From Streptomyces gobiensis (GTDB lineage: Bacteria > Actinomycetota > Actinomycetes > Streptomycetales > Streptomycetaceae), in assembly GCF_021216675.1 (NCBI RefSeq), contig NZ_CP086120.1, forward strand, positions 1,054,001-1,118,000: a stretch of DNA of 64,000 nt, written 5' to 3'. Position numbers and translations under genes: made by a program. Below are positions 35,429-44,469 of this stretch, piece by piece. The number at the start of each line of letters is the position of its first letter. The first letter of the stretch is position 1. The notes beneath the pieces were generated by a model, which saw nothing but the letters and a program-made list of their open reading frames with translations, was not told where the DNA came from and made no database searches.

Positions 35429-35649
35429 ATGGCTCCGGAGCGAACCGCGTCCACGAATGACTGCCAGGCGTCCGGCTCGAAGACAATCATGCCAAGGCCC
35501 CGGTCCTTGGTGTCGCGGATCGCTTGACGGCCAGTCTGCAGCCTGCCGCGCTCAACGCAACCGTTATCGGAGCCGCTGTAGGTGCTCTTGTGCCAGAGCG
35601 CGCCATCAAGTTCGCTGACCAGCACAGATGGGGCATGCTTCGATATCAT
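35425..35649 (-). CDS. DUF397 protein
   Basis: The 74-residue protein has ALWHKSTYSGSDNGCVERGR and IRDTKDRGLGMIVFEPDAWQ, the two DUF397 blocks. Its ATG overlaps the stop of the upstream XRE gene (ATGA). With its neighbour it forms a regulator-plus-two-DUF397 operon. Confidence 0.82.
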   Translation of the reverse strand: MISKHAPSVLVSELDGALWHKSTYSGSDNGCVERGRLQTGRQAIRDTKDRGLGMIVFEPDAWQSFVDAVRSGAM

Positions 35650-36500
35650 GATCCGCTTTCCTTGATGAGATCACGAATGTATTGCTGTGACTCGGATGGT
35701 GATAGCGCCGCGGCCGTGAACTCATCCCACGTCTGTGTGTAAACCTGGACGTCAGGCCGCTGCTCCAACAACGTACCACCGGTCATGTGTTCCAACCACG
35801 CCACGTCGATCGGGGGTTCCCCTCGGAGCGAGAAGATGGTGAACGGCGCGTACTGCTCGGTCGGGAGCGAGGCATCCAACGGCAGTACCTGAACATTGAC
35901 GTTCGTCCGCTTACCGGTCTCCAAGAGATAGCTGAGCTGCTCGCGGACGACTTCGGCCGGTCCGTTGATGCGATGGAGAGCCGGGACGTCGATGATCGTG
36001 CGCAGGCGGAAGTCAAGATGATCCGCAAGTAGCTCCTTGCGTTTCATCCGGGTCTCAACGAGTGTGTCAACGCGCTTGGGGCGCTGCCCGGCCATGAAGA
36101 TCTCCCGCATGTACGCCTCAGTCTGAAGGAGTCCAGGGAGCACCATCGGCTCGTAGGCTCGGACAAGCTCCGAGTCGGCCTCCAGGGTCAGGTAGTCACG
36201 AAGTGAGTCGTGCAACAGCGGCCCCTGGCTACTCCACCAGTCAACCTTGTGGATCTCCTTGGCCAACCGCCTGAGGTTGGCTCGTTGAGTCTCGTCATCA
36301 ACGCCGTAGAGCTCCAAGAGGATCGTGAGGTCGAGCGGCCGGATGCCGCGCTTGCCGTTCTCGATCTGGGAGATCTTCGGCTGGCCGCACTCCAGCCTGT
36401 CGGCGGCGTCCTGGACCTTGAGCCCCTTGGCGAGGCGAAGCCGCCTCAACTCGTTACCGAGTCGCTTGCTGCGCATCGTGGGCATGTCGCTCTGAGCCAT
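35646..36500 (-). CDS. XRE-family regulator with DUF5753
   Basis: The 284-residue protein has an N-terminal helix-turn-helix (ELRRLRLAKGLKVQDAADRL, CGQPKISQIENGKRGIRPLD) and DUF5753 (MVLPGLLQTEAYMREIFMAG, AHLDFRLR-type core, INGPAEVVREQLSYLLETGK). I use the ATG at 36500; 36524 is possible. It probably controls its own operon with the two DUF397 genes downstream, each joined by a 4-nt overlap. Confidence 0.84.
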   Translation of the reverse strand: MAQSDMPTMRSKRLGNELRRLRLAKGLKVQDAADRLECGQPKISQIENGKRGIRPLDLTILLELYGVDDETQRANLRRLAKEIHKVDWWSSQGPLLHDSLRDYLTLEADSELVRAYEPMVLPGLLQTEAYMREIFMAGQRPKRVDTLVETRMKRKELLADHLDFRLRTIIDVPALHRINGPAEVVREQLSYLLETGKRTNVNVQVLPLDASLPTEQYAPFTIFSLRGEPPIDVAWLEHMTGGTLLEQRPDVQVYTQTWDEFTAAALSPSESQQYIRDLIKESGS

Positions 36501-36705
36501 GGCTGCATGATGTACCGCCGACATTCCTATGTACAGCTGTCATATGCCAACTCCACTCGATGCGATGGAAGTTTCTAGGAATACTTGCCTAGGCGATGTT
36601 TCGCACTCCACCATCATCGTGTGACTCAGCGCACCCAGCGGGTGACGGGTTGCTGACCTTGCACGCCTTGAGCTAGACGTGCGCCCTTGCGGCGCTGGAG
36701 GAGTC

Positions 36706-37146
36706 ATGGCAGTTGCAGACCGTGTCGACGGAGGCGAACAGCTCGCCTATGCCTGGCAGTTAATGGTGAAGCTGGGCGACCTCGCCCACTACCGTCGGCT
36801 CGCCAAGGCCGCCATGCGGGAATGGGGCCAGCCCTCCGAAGTGACAGAAACCGTGCTCCATGGCGTGACCGAGTTGTTGAGCAACGTGGCGCGCCATACG
36901 GACGATCCGCTGTGCATCTTGGAGATCACCAAGTCGGGGCCATCCATCTATGTGACGGTCTACGACCGCTCTCCGGATATGCCGATCGTCACCCTGCCGG
37001 AGTGGTCCGCCGAGTCAGGGCGTGGCCTGTGGCTGCTGCGGGAGATCGCTGCCGACTTCGGGTACGCGCCAGATCCTGGCGGCAAGCGGGTGTGGGTTCG
37101 AGTCGATACAGGGGCGGTGAGGGCACCGTGTGGACCGCAGCTCTGA
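36706..37146 (+). CDS. RsbW-like ATP-binding protein (HATPase_c_2)
   Basis: The 146-residue protein shows the GHKL fold motifs: N box LHGVTELLSNVARHTDDPL, G1 box VYDRSPDMPIV and G2 ESGRGLWLLREIA. Such Streptomyces proteins act as anti-sigma-factor kinases or phosphate-binding partners. GGAGGAG lies 5 nt before the ATG. It leads a three-gene set joined by overlaps. The 205 nt upstream hold only the divergent promoter region. Confidence 0.82.
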   Translation: MAVADRVDGGEQLAYAWQLMVKLGDLAHYRRLAKAAMREWGQPSEVTETVLHGVTELLSNVARHTDDPLCILEITKSGPSIYVTVYDRSPDMPIVTLPEWSAESGRGLWLLREIAADFGYAPDPGGKRVWVRVDTGAVRAPCGPQL

Positions 37147-37331
37147 TGGCACCCGTGAACGTGGACTCGTCGGGACGGTACTACGGCGTTGTTGACATGC
37201 GCGCCGACTGGAACGGTGACCGGCGCTCTCTGATCCTGGCCGGGCGTCCGCCTGTGCTGATCGAGCGAGGCGAGTACCGCGCCGTACGTCGTCCAGTTCC
37301 GGCTGATGCGGTGAAGGCGCAGCAGTTGTGA
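37146..37331 (+). CDS. Small hypothetical protein
   Basis: The 61-residue protein (MAPVNVDSSGRYYGVVDMRA start) is rich in Arg and has no membrane segment. Its ATG overlaps the ATPase stop (TGATG) and its stop overlaps the next GTG, so it is translated with its neighbours. No family is recognised. Confidence 0.6.
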   Translation: MAPVNVDSSGRYYGVVDMRADWNGDRRSLILAGRPPVLIERGEYRAVRRPVPADAVKAQQL

Positions 37332-37657
37332 CGGCGAATGCGGAACCGCTGGAGGCGAGGCGGAGCCTCGCGGCTTCGGCCTCAGTTGACAGTCATGTCC
37401 TGAGCCAGAACTGCTGCTTCCGCTGCGGCGAGGAGTTCCACGGCGATCAGCCGGTTATGGCAGGGCTCGTATTGCTGGGGCGGGAGCACAACACGGACGG
37501 CATTCCGATCCTGGTCTGTGCGGCTTGCTTCGACGACCGGGAGGAGGAAGTACGGCAACCGAGCGTGGGTGAGATGGCCTCTTCACCACGGCGAAGAGGA
37601 GAGCTGGATGCCGTTGAGCTCGGAGGCGGCGGGCTGGGGTCGGTGGGGGAAGCGTAA
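37328..37657 (+). CDS. Small protein with CxxC pairs
   Basis: The 109-residue protein has CCFRCGEEFHG and LVCAACFDDREEE, two Cys pairs about 35 residues apart that could bind zinc. The C-terminal part is Gly/Arg-rich and probably disordered, possibly lengthened by a frame change. It is the last gene of the three-gene set beginning at 36706. The next 165 nt (37658-37823) hold GC-rich sequence and no gene. Confidence 0.55.
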   Translation: MTANAEPLEARRSLAASASVDSHVLSQNCCFRCGEEFHGDQPVMAGLVLLGREHNTDGIPILVCAACFDDREEEVRQPSVGEMASSPRRRGELDAVELGGGGLGSVGEA

Positions 37658-37823
37658 CGCCGTAAGATCCGCCGAGATAGCGCTACGGGCCGCCGTGTGC
37701 CGACGCTCAGACCTGGCCGCGAGGGCTTTCCCCAACCCCGCCCCCTCCGGCGGCTGTGGGACGGGGGCGAAGCACCAGTTTCGGGAACGGGCGGGATTGG
37801 GGAAGGTCGCCCGGGCACGCTGC

Positions 37824-38351
37824 TCAGACGCCGAAAGCCTTGGCGTAATGAACCTCGCCGCGAGGCAATGGGCCGCCGTCCAGGGAGAGGGCTAGGAAGG
37901 CCAGGTCGGGCCAGTCCTGTCCGGCGGGTGGTGTGATGCCGAAGCGGGAGCACGGGGTGAAGCCGAAGCGGGGGTAGTAGGTGGGATGGCCGAGGACGAT
38001 CACCGTGCGCTCCCCCGCCGCGCGGGCCGCCGGCAGGACGGCGCGGATGACCGCGGAGCCCGCGCCCTGGCCCTGGTACTCGGGGAGGGCGGCGCAGGGG
38101 GCGAGCGCCAGAGCGGGGGTCTCGGGTTCGCCGATAAGGCAGCGAGTGAGCAGGGCGTACGCGATGGGCTCGCCGTCCGGGGTCTCGGCTACGTAGGAGA
38201 ACTCCGGCAGCCAGGCCGGGTCCTGGCGGACCGCGTCGACGAGGTCCGCCTCGGCAGGGGTCTCGAAGGCGGCGAGGTTGATACGGCGGACGGCGGCGGT
38301 GTCCGCGGGGCGTTCGGGGCGGGTGATCCAGTACGGAGTACGGGCGGTCAT
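37824..38351 (-). CDS. GNAT N-acetyltransferase
   Basis: The 175-residue protein has the acetyl-CoA loop LPEYQGQGAGSAVIRAVLPA and the following VIVLGHPTYYPRFGFTPCSR motif typical of the YhbS-like branch. It transfers acetyl from acetyl-CoA to an amine that cannot be predicted. The ATG at 38351 gives the complete fold. It lies 20 nt downstream of the DedA gene on the same strand. Confidence 0.85.
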   Translation of the reverse strand: MTARTPYWITRPERPADTAAVRRINLAAFETPAEADLVDAVRQDPAWLPEFSYVAETPDGEPIAYALLTRCLIGEPETPALALAPCAALPEYQGQGAGSAVIRAVLPAARAAGERTVIVLGHPTYYPRFGFTPCSRFGITPPAGQDWPDLAFLALSLDGGPLPRGEVHYAKAFGV

Positions 38352-38371
38352 GGCCCGTATCGTCGCAGCCG

Positions 38372-39013
38372 TCAGGCCCTGGCGGCCGATGGTCTGCGGT
38401 GCAGCAGATACGCGGCCAGTGACCCGACCGTGAAGAGGGCGGCCACTGAGATCGCCGTACTGCCCCAGTTGACCCCGAAGAGCTGGCCGCCGAAGTACCC
38501 GAGGCACACGCTGTATCCGGCCCAGGTGAGTCCCGCGATGGCGGACCACGGCACAAAGTGCTTGGCACGGCGCTGGGTGGCACCCGCGGCCAGGCTGATG
38601 ACCGAGCGCCCGGCGGGGGCGAAGCGGGCGAGGACCATCAGTGGCCCGCCACCACGGATGAGCGCCTGGCCCAGCCGCTGCTGGGCGGTGGTCAGCCGCC
38701 GGGAGCGGGCGATGACGTTCTCGAACCGGGCGCCGCCATGCCGGGCGAGCTGGTATGCGGCCAGATCGCCCAGCAGGGAGGCGGTCGCGGCGCAGAGCAC
38801 CAGGAAGAACATTTCGGGGAGATGGGCGCTGGGGTGTGGCGGTGCGGCCAGCCCGGTCATATCCGCGGCCGTGGTACCCGCGGCGGCGGTGGCGGCGGCG
38901 ATCACCAGGACGCCGCTGGGGAGGAGCGGCAGAAAGACATCGAGCAGTACGGACAGCGCGATGAGGACATAGATCCACGGGGCGTAGATCAACGTCCCCA
39001 GCGTTTCCAGCAC
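38372..39013 (-). CDS. DedA/VTT-family membrane protein
   Basis: The 213-residue protein has several helices and the DedA motif VLARFAPAGRSVISLAAGA. DedA proteins are lipid-flipping or proton-linked membrane proteins. The GTG at 39013 follows GGGGAG at good spacing, and longer starts add non-conserved residues. It is divergent from the SodC-like gene. Confidence 0.8.
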   Translation of the reverse strand: MLETLGTLIYAPWIYVLIALSVLLDVFLPLLPSGVLVIAAATAAAGTTAADMTGLAAPPHPSAHLPEMFFLVLCAATASLLGDLAAYQLARHGGARFENVIARSRRLTTAQQRLGQALIRGGGPLMVLARFAPAGRSVISLAAGATQRRAKHFVPWSAIAGLTWAGYSVCLGYFGGQLFGVNWGSTAISVAALFTVGSLAAYLLHRRPSAARA

Positions 39014-39170
39014 CTTCACTCCCCATCTTGGCCCCCGTAGGGAGCTGCTTACCGCCGTACAGCGTACGCCCGTGTCCCCCGCAGGGATCGGCCGGGTGAG
39101 TGTGGCGCCGATCTCACCCGGATACACGGAAGAGTTGCACCGGAACGGACCACGAACGAAGGAGTTGGGC

Positions 39171-39767
39171 ATGGTGACAGGGCTGGCGACAGGGCTGGCA
39201 ACGGCGGCGATGGCGACGGTACTGGCGGCGGTTCCCGCGACGGCCACAGCGGCGGGCGGAGCGGGCGACAGCTACTGGATGAGGGCGACGGGGGTCTTCG
39301 CCCACCCCGGTCAGCACATGGCCCCGGACGCGGTGACCTATGACGGGGCCGTGATCCCGCCCGGCTCCTCGGTCGCGGTGGCGCAGCGGATCAAGGGGAA
39401 CCGGACGTCGGTGGAGATGCATGTCGAGGGGATTGAGCCGGAACGTTCCTACGGGGCCCATGTGCACACCGAGCCGTGCGGTGTCGATCCGGAGGACTCC
39501 GGCCACCACTATCAGCACAGGGTGGACCCGGTGCAGCCGTCCCGCGACCCCCGGTTCGCCAACCCCAGGAACGAGGTCTGGCTGGACTTCGAAACCGACG
39601 CGCACGGCTCCGGCGGCGCCGTAGCCCACCAGAAGTGGACGTTCCGCAAGGGCGAGGCGCGCTCCGTGGTGATCCATGAGCACCCGACGCGCACCGGCCC
39701 GGGTGAGGCAGGGGAGGCCGGTGCGCGGCTGGCGTGCTTCTCGGTGCCCTTCGATATGGGGCGCTAG
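39171..39767 (+). CDS. Secreted Cu/Zn superoxide dismutase-like protein
   Basis: The 198-residue protein has a signal peptide (to about ATAAG, residue 30) and the SodC-type core: YGAHVHTEPCG, DSGHHYQHRVDP, NEVWLDFETDAHGSG and VVIHEHP, ending in GARLACFSV with the disulphide Cys. These His residues would bind copper and zinc and the Asp completes the zinc site. It probably removes extracellular superoxide; loss of activity cannot be excluded. GAAGGAG precedes the ATG. Its TAG stop lies within the CTAG target of the adjacent insertion element. Confidence 0.75.
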   Translation: MVTGLATGLATAAMATVLAAVPATATAAGGAGDSYWMRATGVFAHPGQHMAPDAVTYDGAVIPPGSSVAVAQRIKGNRTSVEMHVEGIEPERSYGAHVHTEPCGVDPEDSGHHYQHRVDPVQPSRDPRFANPRNEVWLDFETDAHGSGGAVAHQKWTFRKGEARSVVIHEHPTRTGPGEAGEAGARLACFSVPFDMGR

Positions 39768-40664
39768 GCCGTTTCCTTCGGATCATCTGATCGTTGGTTG
39801 ATGTGTGTCGTTGACTGATGCCCAGTGGGCACGGATCGAGCCGTTGTTGCCGGACCGGACTCCGAAGCGGGGCGGACGGTGGCGTGATCACCGCCAGGTG
39901 ATCGACGCGATCGCGTTCAAGTACCGCACCGGGACACCGTGGATGGACCTGCCCGAGCACTTCGGGTCGTGGAAGGGCGCCCACAACCGCCTGCGGAAGT
40001 GGGCCGCCGACGGCACCTGGGAGAAGGTCTTCACCGCCCTGCTCGCCCAGGCCGACGCCGAAGGCGACCTCGACTGGGTCGTCGCGGTCGACTCCACCAT
40101 CGTCCGAGCCCACCAGCACGCCGCCGGGGCCCGTCAAAAGGGGCCCCGGCCGGCGAGCCGGACGACCATGCCCTCGGACGCTCCCGCGGCGGACTGACCA
40201 CCAAGATCCACCTCGCCGCGGACAGCCACTGCCGGCCCCTGGCCTTCGTCATCACGCCTGGCCAGGCAGGTGACGCACCCGCATTCCCCGAGGTCATGGC
40301 CCGCTTACGGGTGCCCCGGCCAATCGGCCGGCCCAGGATCACGCCGGACGTGATCCTGGCCGACAAGGCCTACTCATCCCGCGCGATCCGGACCCATCTC
40401 CGTCGGCGCGGGATCCGGGCCGTGATCCCGCAGCCCGCCGACCAGGCCGCCAACCGCAAACGCCGCGGCAGCCGCGGCGGCAGACCACCAGCCTTCGACC
40501 GCGACGCCTACAAGCGGCGCAACACGGTCGAGCGCTGCATCAACAGACTCAAGCAATGGCGCGGCCTGGCCACCCGCTACGACAAGACCGCCACCATCTA
40601 CCTCGCCGGACTCCACCTCGCCGCCATCTTCATCTGGTCAGCGAGATGATCCAAAAGAAACGGC
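39768..40664 (+). mobile_element. Complete IS5-type insertion sequence
   Basis: An 897-bp element lies between duplicated CTAG targets (39764-39767 and 40665-40668). The ends are inverted repeats: left GCCGTTTCCTTCGGATCATC (39768 on) and right, read inward, GCCGTTTCTTTTGGATCATC, 18/20 identical. CTAG targets and a two-frame DDE transposase are typical of this IS5 branch. The element sits exactly at the SodC-like stop codon and just after the end of the FAD gene. Confidence 0.88.
39805..40649 (+). CDS. IS5-family transposase in two frames (-1 frameshift)
   Basis: Frame A (39805-40197) encodes the N-terminal part (TDAQWARIEPLLPDRTPKRG) and the first catalytic Asp (WVVAVDSTIVRAHQH). Frame B, shifted -1, continues with LGRSRGGLTTKIHLAAD, the second Asp (VILADKAYSSRAIR) and the Glu end (NTVERCINRLKQWRGLATRY). 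The run CAAAAGGGGCCCC at about 40134-40146 is a likely slippage site. Intact ends and both parts suggest an active element with programmed frameshifting rather than a pseudogene. Confidence 0.85.
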
Positions 40665-40682
40665 CTAGGCCGATTAAGCCGG

Positions 40683-42659
40683 CTAAGGAGTTGCGACGGG
40701 GGTGGAGTTGGAGTTGTCCTGGTGTGCGGGCGCGTCATAGGTATCCGGGCTGCGCGGCTTAGGTACCGACCGCAGCGCTGCCAGGGCGATCGCGTCGGTG
40801 TCCATCAGCGTTACCGAATTGACGCCGGGCCGGGCACCCGCCGCCGTCACCCAGTGCACGCCCTCTGTGGGTACCCCCACCGCGAAGCGGTGCGGATGCG
40901 GGCGGCCCTGAGCGTCGATCAGGCGGTACGGAGACTGGGTGACATCGACTCCACCGGTCTCGTAGCCGCCTGCGCCGCCGACGGTATGCGGGCGGCACAC
41001 ACCGGAGGCGAGGAGCGCGGCCAGCAGCGGATCAGCGGTGCGCCGCAGATCCGGCTCGGGCAGCCGCGCCTCGATCAGCGCGGTCGCCCGCACCATGGAC
41101 CCGGGCACCCTGGGTGAACGCGCGAGGAATCCGCCCGTTGTGTCCAGGCTCACCTCCAGCCCCGGTCCGACCACCGTGAGCACCCCGGCCTCGATCAGTG
41201 CGGCCATCTCCGCGATCCGTTGGCGGGGCGGGCCGATGGAGAGGAAGGCGTTGAGCGGGGTGTACCAGCGGTCCAGGTGATCGCGTCGGGACGCCCCGGT
41301 CAGGCCGCCGTGGTCAACGATCTGGCGCAGCTCATTGCGCAGATCGCGCAGTACGTCGAGGGCGGCCTTGACCGGGCCGTCGACATTCCCCAACCGGGCG
41401 TGTTCGATGTCCTCGCGGAGCCGTGCCAGCAGCCAGCCGTGGTACGCCGCCGGACCGGTGAAGGTGCGGCCCGTATCCGGGTGGGACACGCTGTCCCAGT
41501 CCCAGCGTTCGCTGGCCGCGACGCCGAACTCATCCAGTACGGCCGTCTCTTCGGCGCTGCGGTGTGGTGCGGCGAGGAAGGCTCCCCGGAAGCCCCGCAA
41601 TTCCCGCATTCCCCGCGGTCCCCGGGCGTCGCCGCGGCCCGGTCCGGCGCCGTGTGCGAGCAGCGCCTCATAGTAGACGGTTTCGACCTCCTTCGCCACC
41701 AGGGGCCAGACATCGGTCAGAAAGTCCGGTGCGTCGTCCGCCATGACCCGTTTGCGGAACTGAGCGATGGTGTCCGGGGTGAGAAGCAGCGGGGTGTGAC
41801 GGCCGTGCGGACCCTTCGCGTTGTCGCCGCGAGCGTGGTACGGGACGCCGCGCCGGGAACCCGCGTAGAGACGGGGCTCCTTGCCGGAGGGCAGGTAGCG
41901 CAAGCCGCCCGCGCCATCGTCGGTGAAGCGGCCGCCCCGGGCGGTGGTCAGCAGGGCCATATGGTCGAAGAAGGTGAGGCCGAGCCCGCGCAGCAGGACC
42001 GGTTGGCCGGGGGCGAGGGCGGCGAGCTCGGTGGTGAGATCGGCCGGGTTGCCGGGCCGGAGGTAGCGCAGGCCGTGGGTGGCGGCATACGAGGCGAGGC
42101 GTTCCTGCTCCGGGTCCGGGAAGGCCGGGAGGTGGCCCTGGGCCAGCACCACGGCAGCCAGCCCGGTCAGCCGGGTGCCGTCCGCCAGCTCCAGGACCTG
42201 AGAGCCGTCGGGGGCGTCGTCGAGCCCTACCGCGCGGTCCGTGTGTATCCGTATGGAGATGTTCTCCGGGGCATCGCGCAGGATCCGGGCGAAGACCCAC
42301 TCCAGATAACGGCCGTACAGCGCACGGGTCGGGTAGTCATCCGGGCCCAGAGCGCCGGGGCTTCGGCGCTCGTGCCACTCGTACAGGCTCGGGCCGGGGC
42401 GTATCGGGCCTGCGCAGTCGACGCTGTGGTCAGTGAAGAGTGTGACCTGCGAGGCGACGGTGTTCATCAGCAGCTCGGCCGGCTGCGCCGTACGCCACAC
42501 CTGCCCCGCCCCGGCCGGGGACGAGTCCACCACATGAACCGTCAGCCGGGTCCCCGGCGCGAGCAGTTCCGGGGCTGAGGCGCACAGCCGTTCCAGCACA
42601 CTTGTGCCGCGCGGCCCGGCACCCACGATGGCGATGTGACGGTCGTGGTGGTCGGCCAC
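40683..42659 (-). CDS. FAD/NAD(P)-binding protein of the large NAD_binding_9 type
   Basis: The 658-residue protein opens with a dinucleotide fold IAIVGAGPRGTSVLERL and has a further AAVVLAQGHLPAFPDPEQE and LLRGLGLTFFDHMALLTTARG. This length and order are typical of actinobacterial FAD-dependent hydroxylase/YdhS-like proteins of unknown substrate. The GTG at 42659 follows CAGGAG. It is monocistronic and its end is 18 nt from the insertion element. Confidence 0.8.
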   Translation of the reverse strand: MADHHDRHIAIVGAGPRGTSVLERLCASAPELLAPGTRLTVHVVDSSPAGAGQVWRTAQPAELLMNTVASQVTLFTDHSVDCAGPIRPGPSLYEWHERRSPGALGPDDYPTRALYGRYLEWVFARILRDAPENISIRIHTDRAVGLDDAPDGSQVLELADGTRLTGLAAVVLAQGHLPAFPDPEQERLASYAATHGLRYLRPGNPADLTTELAALAPGQPVLLRGLGLTFFDHMALLTTARGGRFTDDGAGGLRYLPSGKEPRLYAGSRRGVPYHARGDNAKGPHGRHTPLLLTPDTIAQFRKRVMADDAPDFLTDVWPLVAKEVETVYYEALLAHGAGPGRGDARGPRGMRELRGFRGAFLAAPHRSAEETAVLDEFGVAASERWDWDSVSHPDTGRTFTGPAAYHGWLLARLREDIEHARLGNVDGPVKAALDVLRDLRNELRQIVDHGGLTGASRRDHLDRWYTPLNAFLSIGPPRQRIAEMAALIEAGVLTVVGPGLEVSLDTTGGFLARSPRVPGSMVRATALIEARLPEPDLRRTADPLLAALLASGVCRPHTVGGAGGYETGGVDVTQSPYRLIDAQGRPHPHRFAVGVPTEGVHWVTAAGARPGVNSVTLMDTDAIALAALRSVPKPRSPDTYDAPAHQDNSNSTPVATP

Positions 42660-42801
42660 GTTGTTGACTCCTGAGGGTGATGGGCATGCGGGGTAGCGCC
42701 CATCATGCTGCCCGGCCGCCCGGAGTCGAACCCCCGTCCGGAGCGTGGGCCTCCGCTGTGGGATGGATCACCTTCCGGACGGGGGCAGCCTGTCCCTGTC
42801 G

Positions 42802-43458
42802 TCAGCAGTTGTTCAAAGTGCTGGTGAGTGCGGCCTTTTCGGCGGAATCAACGGTCATGCCGTAGTTGTTCTTGACCCAGACCCAGGAGCGGGCATAGAC
42901 ACAGTGGTACGCGTCGCGCGGCAGCCAGTTGGCTGGGTCCTTGTCGCCCTTCTGGCGGTTGGAGGTGGCGGATACGGCGATCAGCTGCGCGGCACTGAGA
43001 TTGTTGGCGAAGGACCGCCGCTTGGCCGCGGACCAGTCCCGGGCGCCGGAGCGCCAGGCCTCCGCGAGCGGGACCAGGTGGTCGATGTCCACATCCGCGG
43101 CGTCGTTCAGGGTGGCGCCGTCGAACTCCGAGAGCCAGCTGCCACCGATGGCCCGGCACTGATCGTCCCTCTGGACGTCCTCGCCGTCCCGCTCGAGGAC
43201 GACCTCCCGGGTGTTGCAGCGGTCGCCCTGGTCGATCCAGTGCGGGAAGAGGTCCCGGCTGTAGCCGTCCATGGACCCTTCGACGGCTTCGGTCAGCCCG
43301 GCCAGCACGGTGCGGGCCTCGCCCGCACTGGGCGGAGTGGGGGGCGCCGCCTGGGCGGCGGGTGTCATCAGGGTCAGACCGATGAGCAGACCGCACAGGG
43401 CCGCGCCGACGGCCAGCGGGGCACGGGCTTGACGCGCGTAGAGACTGGTGCTGTGCAT
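42802..43458 (-). CDS. Secreted HNH-type nuclease (DUF1524-like)
   Basis: The 218-residue protein has a signal peptide (GAALCGLLIGLTLMTPAAQAA) and the HNH core: DVDIDHLVPLAEAWRSGARD, LIAVSATSNRQKGDKDPANW and a C-terminal Cys pair (AYHCVYARSWVWVKNNYG, LNNC). It should cleave DNA outside the cell. The ATG at 43458 follows GGGAG. A G-rich tandem tract lies 17 nt upstream. Confidence 0.85.
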   Translation of the reverse strand: MHSTSLYARQARAPLAVGAALCGLLIGLTLMTPAAQAAPPTPPSAGEARTVLAGLTEAVEGSMDGYSRDLFPHWIDQGDRCNTREVVLERDGEDVQRDDQCRAIGGSWLSEFDGATLNDAADVDIDHLVPLAEAWRSGARDWSAAKRRSFANNLSAAQLIAVSATSNRQKGDKDPANWLPRDAYHCVYARSWVWVKNNYGMTVDSAEKAALTSTLNNC

Positions 43459-43474
43459 ACGAACTCCCGGAGAG

Positions 43475-43514
43475 TGGGGGGAATTGAGAGGGTGGGGGGG
43501 GAATTGAGTGGGGG
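43475..43514. repeat. G-rich tandem tract before the nuclease gene
   Basis: Four G runs (G6, G3, G8, G5 at 43476-43481, 43490-43492, 43494-43501 and 43510-43514) are separated by AATTGAGA/AATTGAGT and a T. The repeated word GGGGAATTGAG appears twice. The rest of 43515-43664 shows no gene. Confidence 0.6.
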
Positions 43515-43664
43515 ATCGTGCTGGGCTTCGCTCCGGCATGGTGACGCCGCAGGGTTTCCTCCCGGCGGGCCACAGGTAACAGGCTGAAGACATGGACACG
43601 TCATAACAAGGCCTATGTGCCGTCCGATGCGTTCCATCCGCGGTGGCCGCCGTAAGGTGATCAG

Positions 43665-44456
43665 GTGTCAGCGCCCGCACATCTGGCGGCCGAAGCCCTG
43701 CTGCCCGTCAACCCGGTCCTCGGCATACTCCTCGCGGCCTTGCTGCTCACCGCCGCCGGTGTGGCCGCGTTCGCCCGCCTCACCCAGGACAGCGGTGCTG
43801 GATACGCCCGCGCCGTGATCACCGCCGGGCTACGCGCCACCGTCCAGCTCGCCGCTGTCTCCCTGATCATCGGCTGGGCCGTGGGCGCGGTCCCCACGCT
43901 GCTCGGCTTTGTCGCCCTGATGTTCACCGTGGCGGTATGGACCGCGGGCCGCCGTATCACCGGCAACCGGACCTGGTGGTGGGCCACGGCACCCATCGCC
44001 GCCGGGGTCCTCCCGGTCATCGCCACGCTGGTGCTCACCGGGCTGGTGCCGGTTGAGGGGATCGCGCTCATCCCCATCGCGGGCATCCTCATCGGTGGCG
44101 CGCTCACCGCGACCGTGCTCGCCGGGCGGCGGGCCCTGGCCGAGCTGCACGGTCGGCGCGGTGAGGTGGAGGCGGGGATGGCCCTGGGACTGCTGGAGCG
44201 GGAGGCCCGGCTGGAGATCGCCCGGCCCGTGGCCTCGGAAGCCCTGCTGCCGGGTCTTGACCAGACCCGGACGGTGGGTCTGGTCACACTGCCCGGGGCG
44301 TTCGTCGGCATGCTGCTGGGTGGCGCCTCGCCCCTGATGGCCGGGGCGGTACAGCTGTTTGTGCTGGTCGCGCTGGTGCTGGTGCAGGTGGTCGCGGTGG
44401 CGGTGACGCTGGAGCTGATCGCCCGGGGACGGCTGCACCGCAAGGGGATGCCGTAG
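43665..44456 (+). CDS. fetB: FetB-like permease (UPF0014)
   Basis: The 263-residue protein has seven helices and the UPF0014 motifs ITAGLRATVQLAAVSLIIG, IAGILIGGALTAT and LVTLPGAFVGMLLGGASP. FetB forms an iron exporter with an ATPase (FetA) encoded separately here. The GTG at 43665 follows a moderate site. It is followed by the manganese riboswitch and transporter, so both flanking genes concern metal export. Confidence 0.75.
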   Translation: MSAPAHLAAEALLPVNPVLGILLAALLLTAAGVAAFARLTQDSGAGYARAVITAGLRATVQLAAVSLIIGWAVGAVPTLLGFVALMFTVAVWTAGRRITGNRTWWWATAPIAAGVLPVIATLVLTGLVPVEGIALIPIAGILIGGALTATVLAGRRALAELHGRRGEVEAGMALGLLEREARLEIARPVASEALLPGLDQTRTVGLVTLPGAFVGMLLGGASPLMAGAVQLFVLVALVLVQVVAVAVTLELIARGRLHRKGMP

Positions 44457-44469
44457 GGTGTTCGTATCT

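Noticed and set aside
40128..40200. Transposase considered as a pseudogene because of two frames
   Set aside because: Both parts are intact, a slippage-type A/G run lies at the junction, and the element's ends and target duplication are clean; programmed frameshifting fits better.
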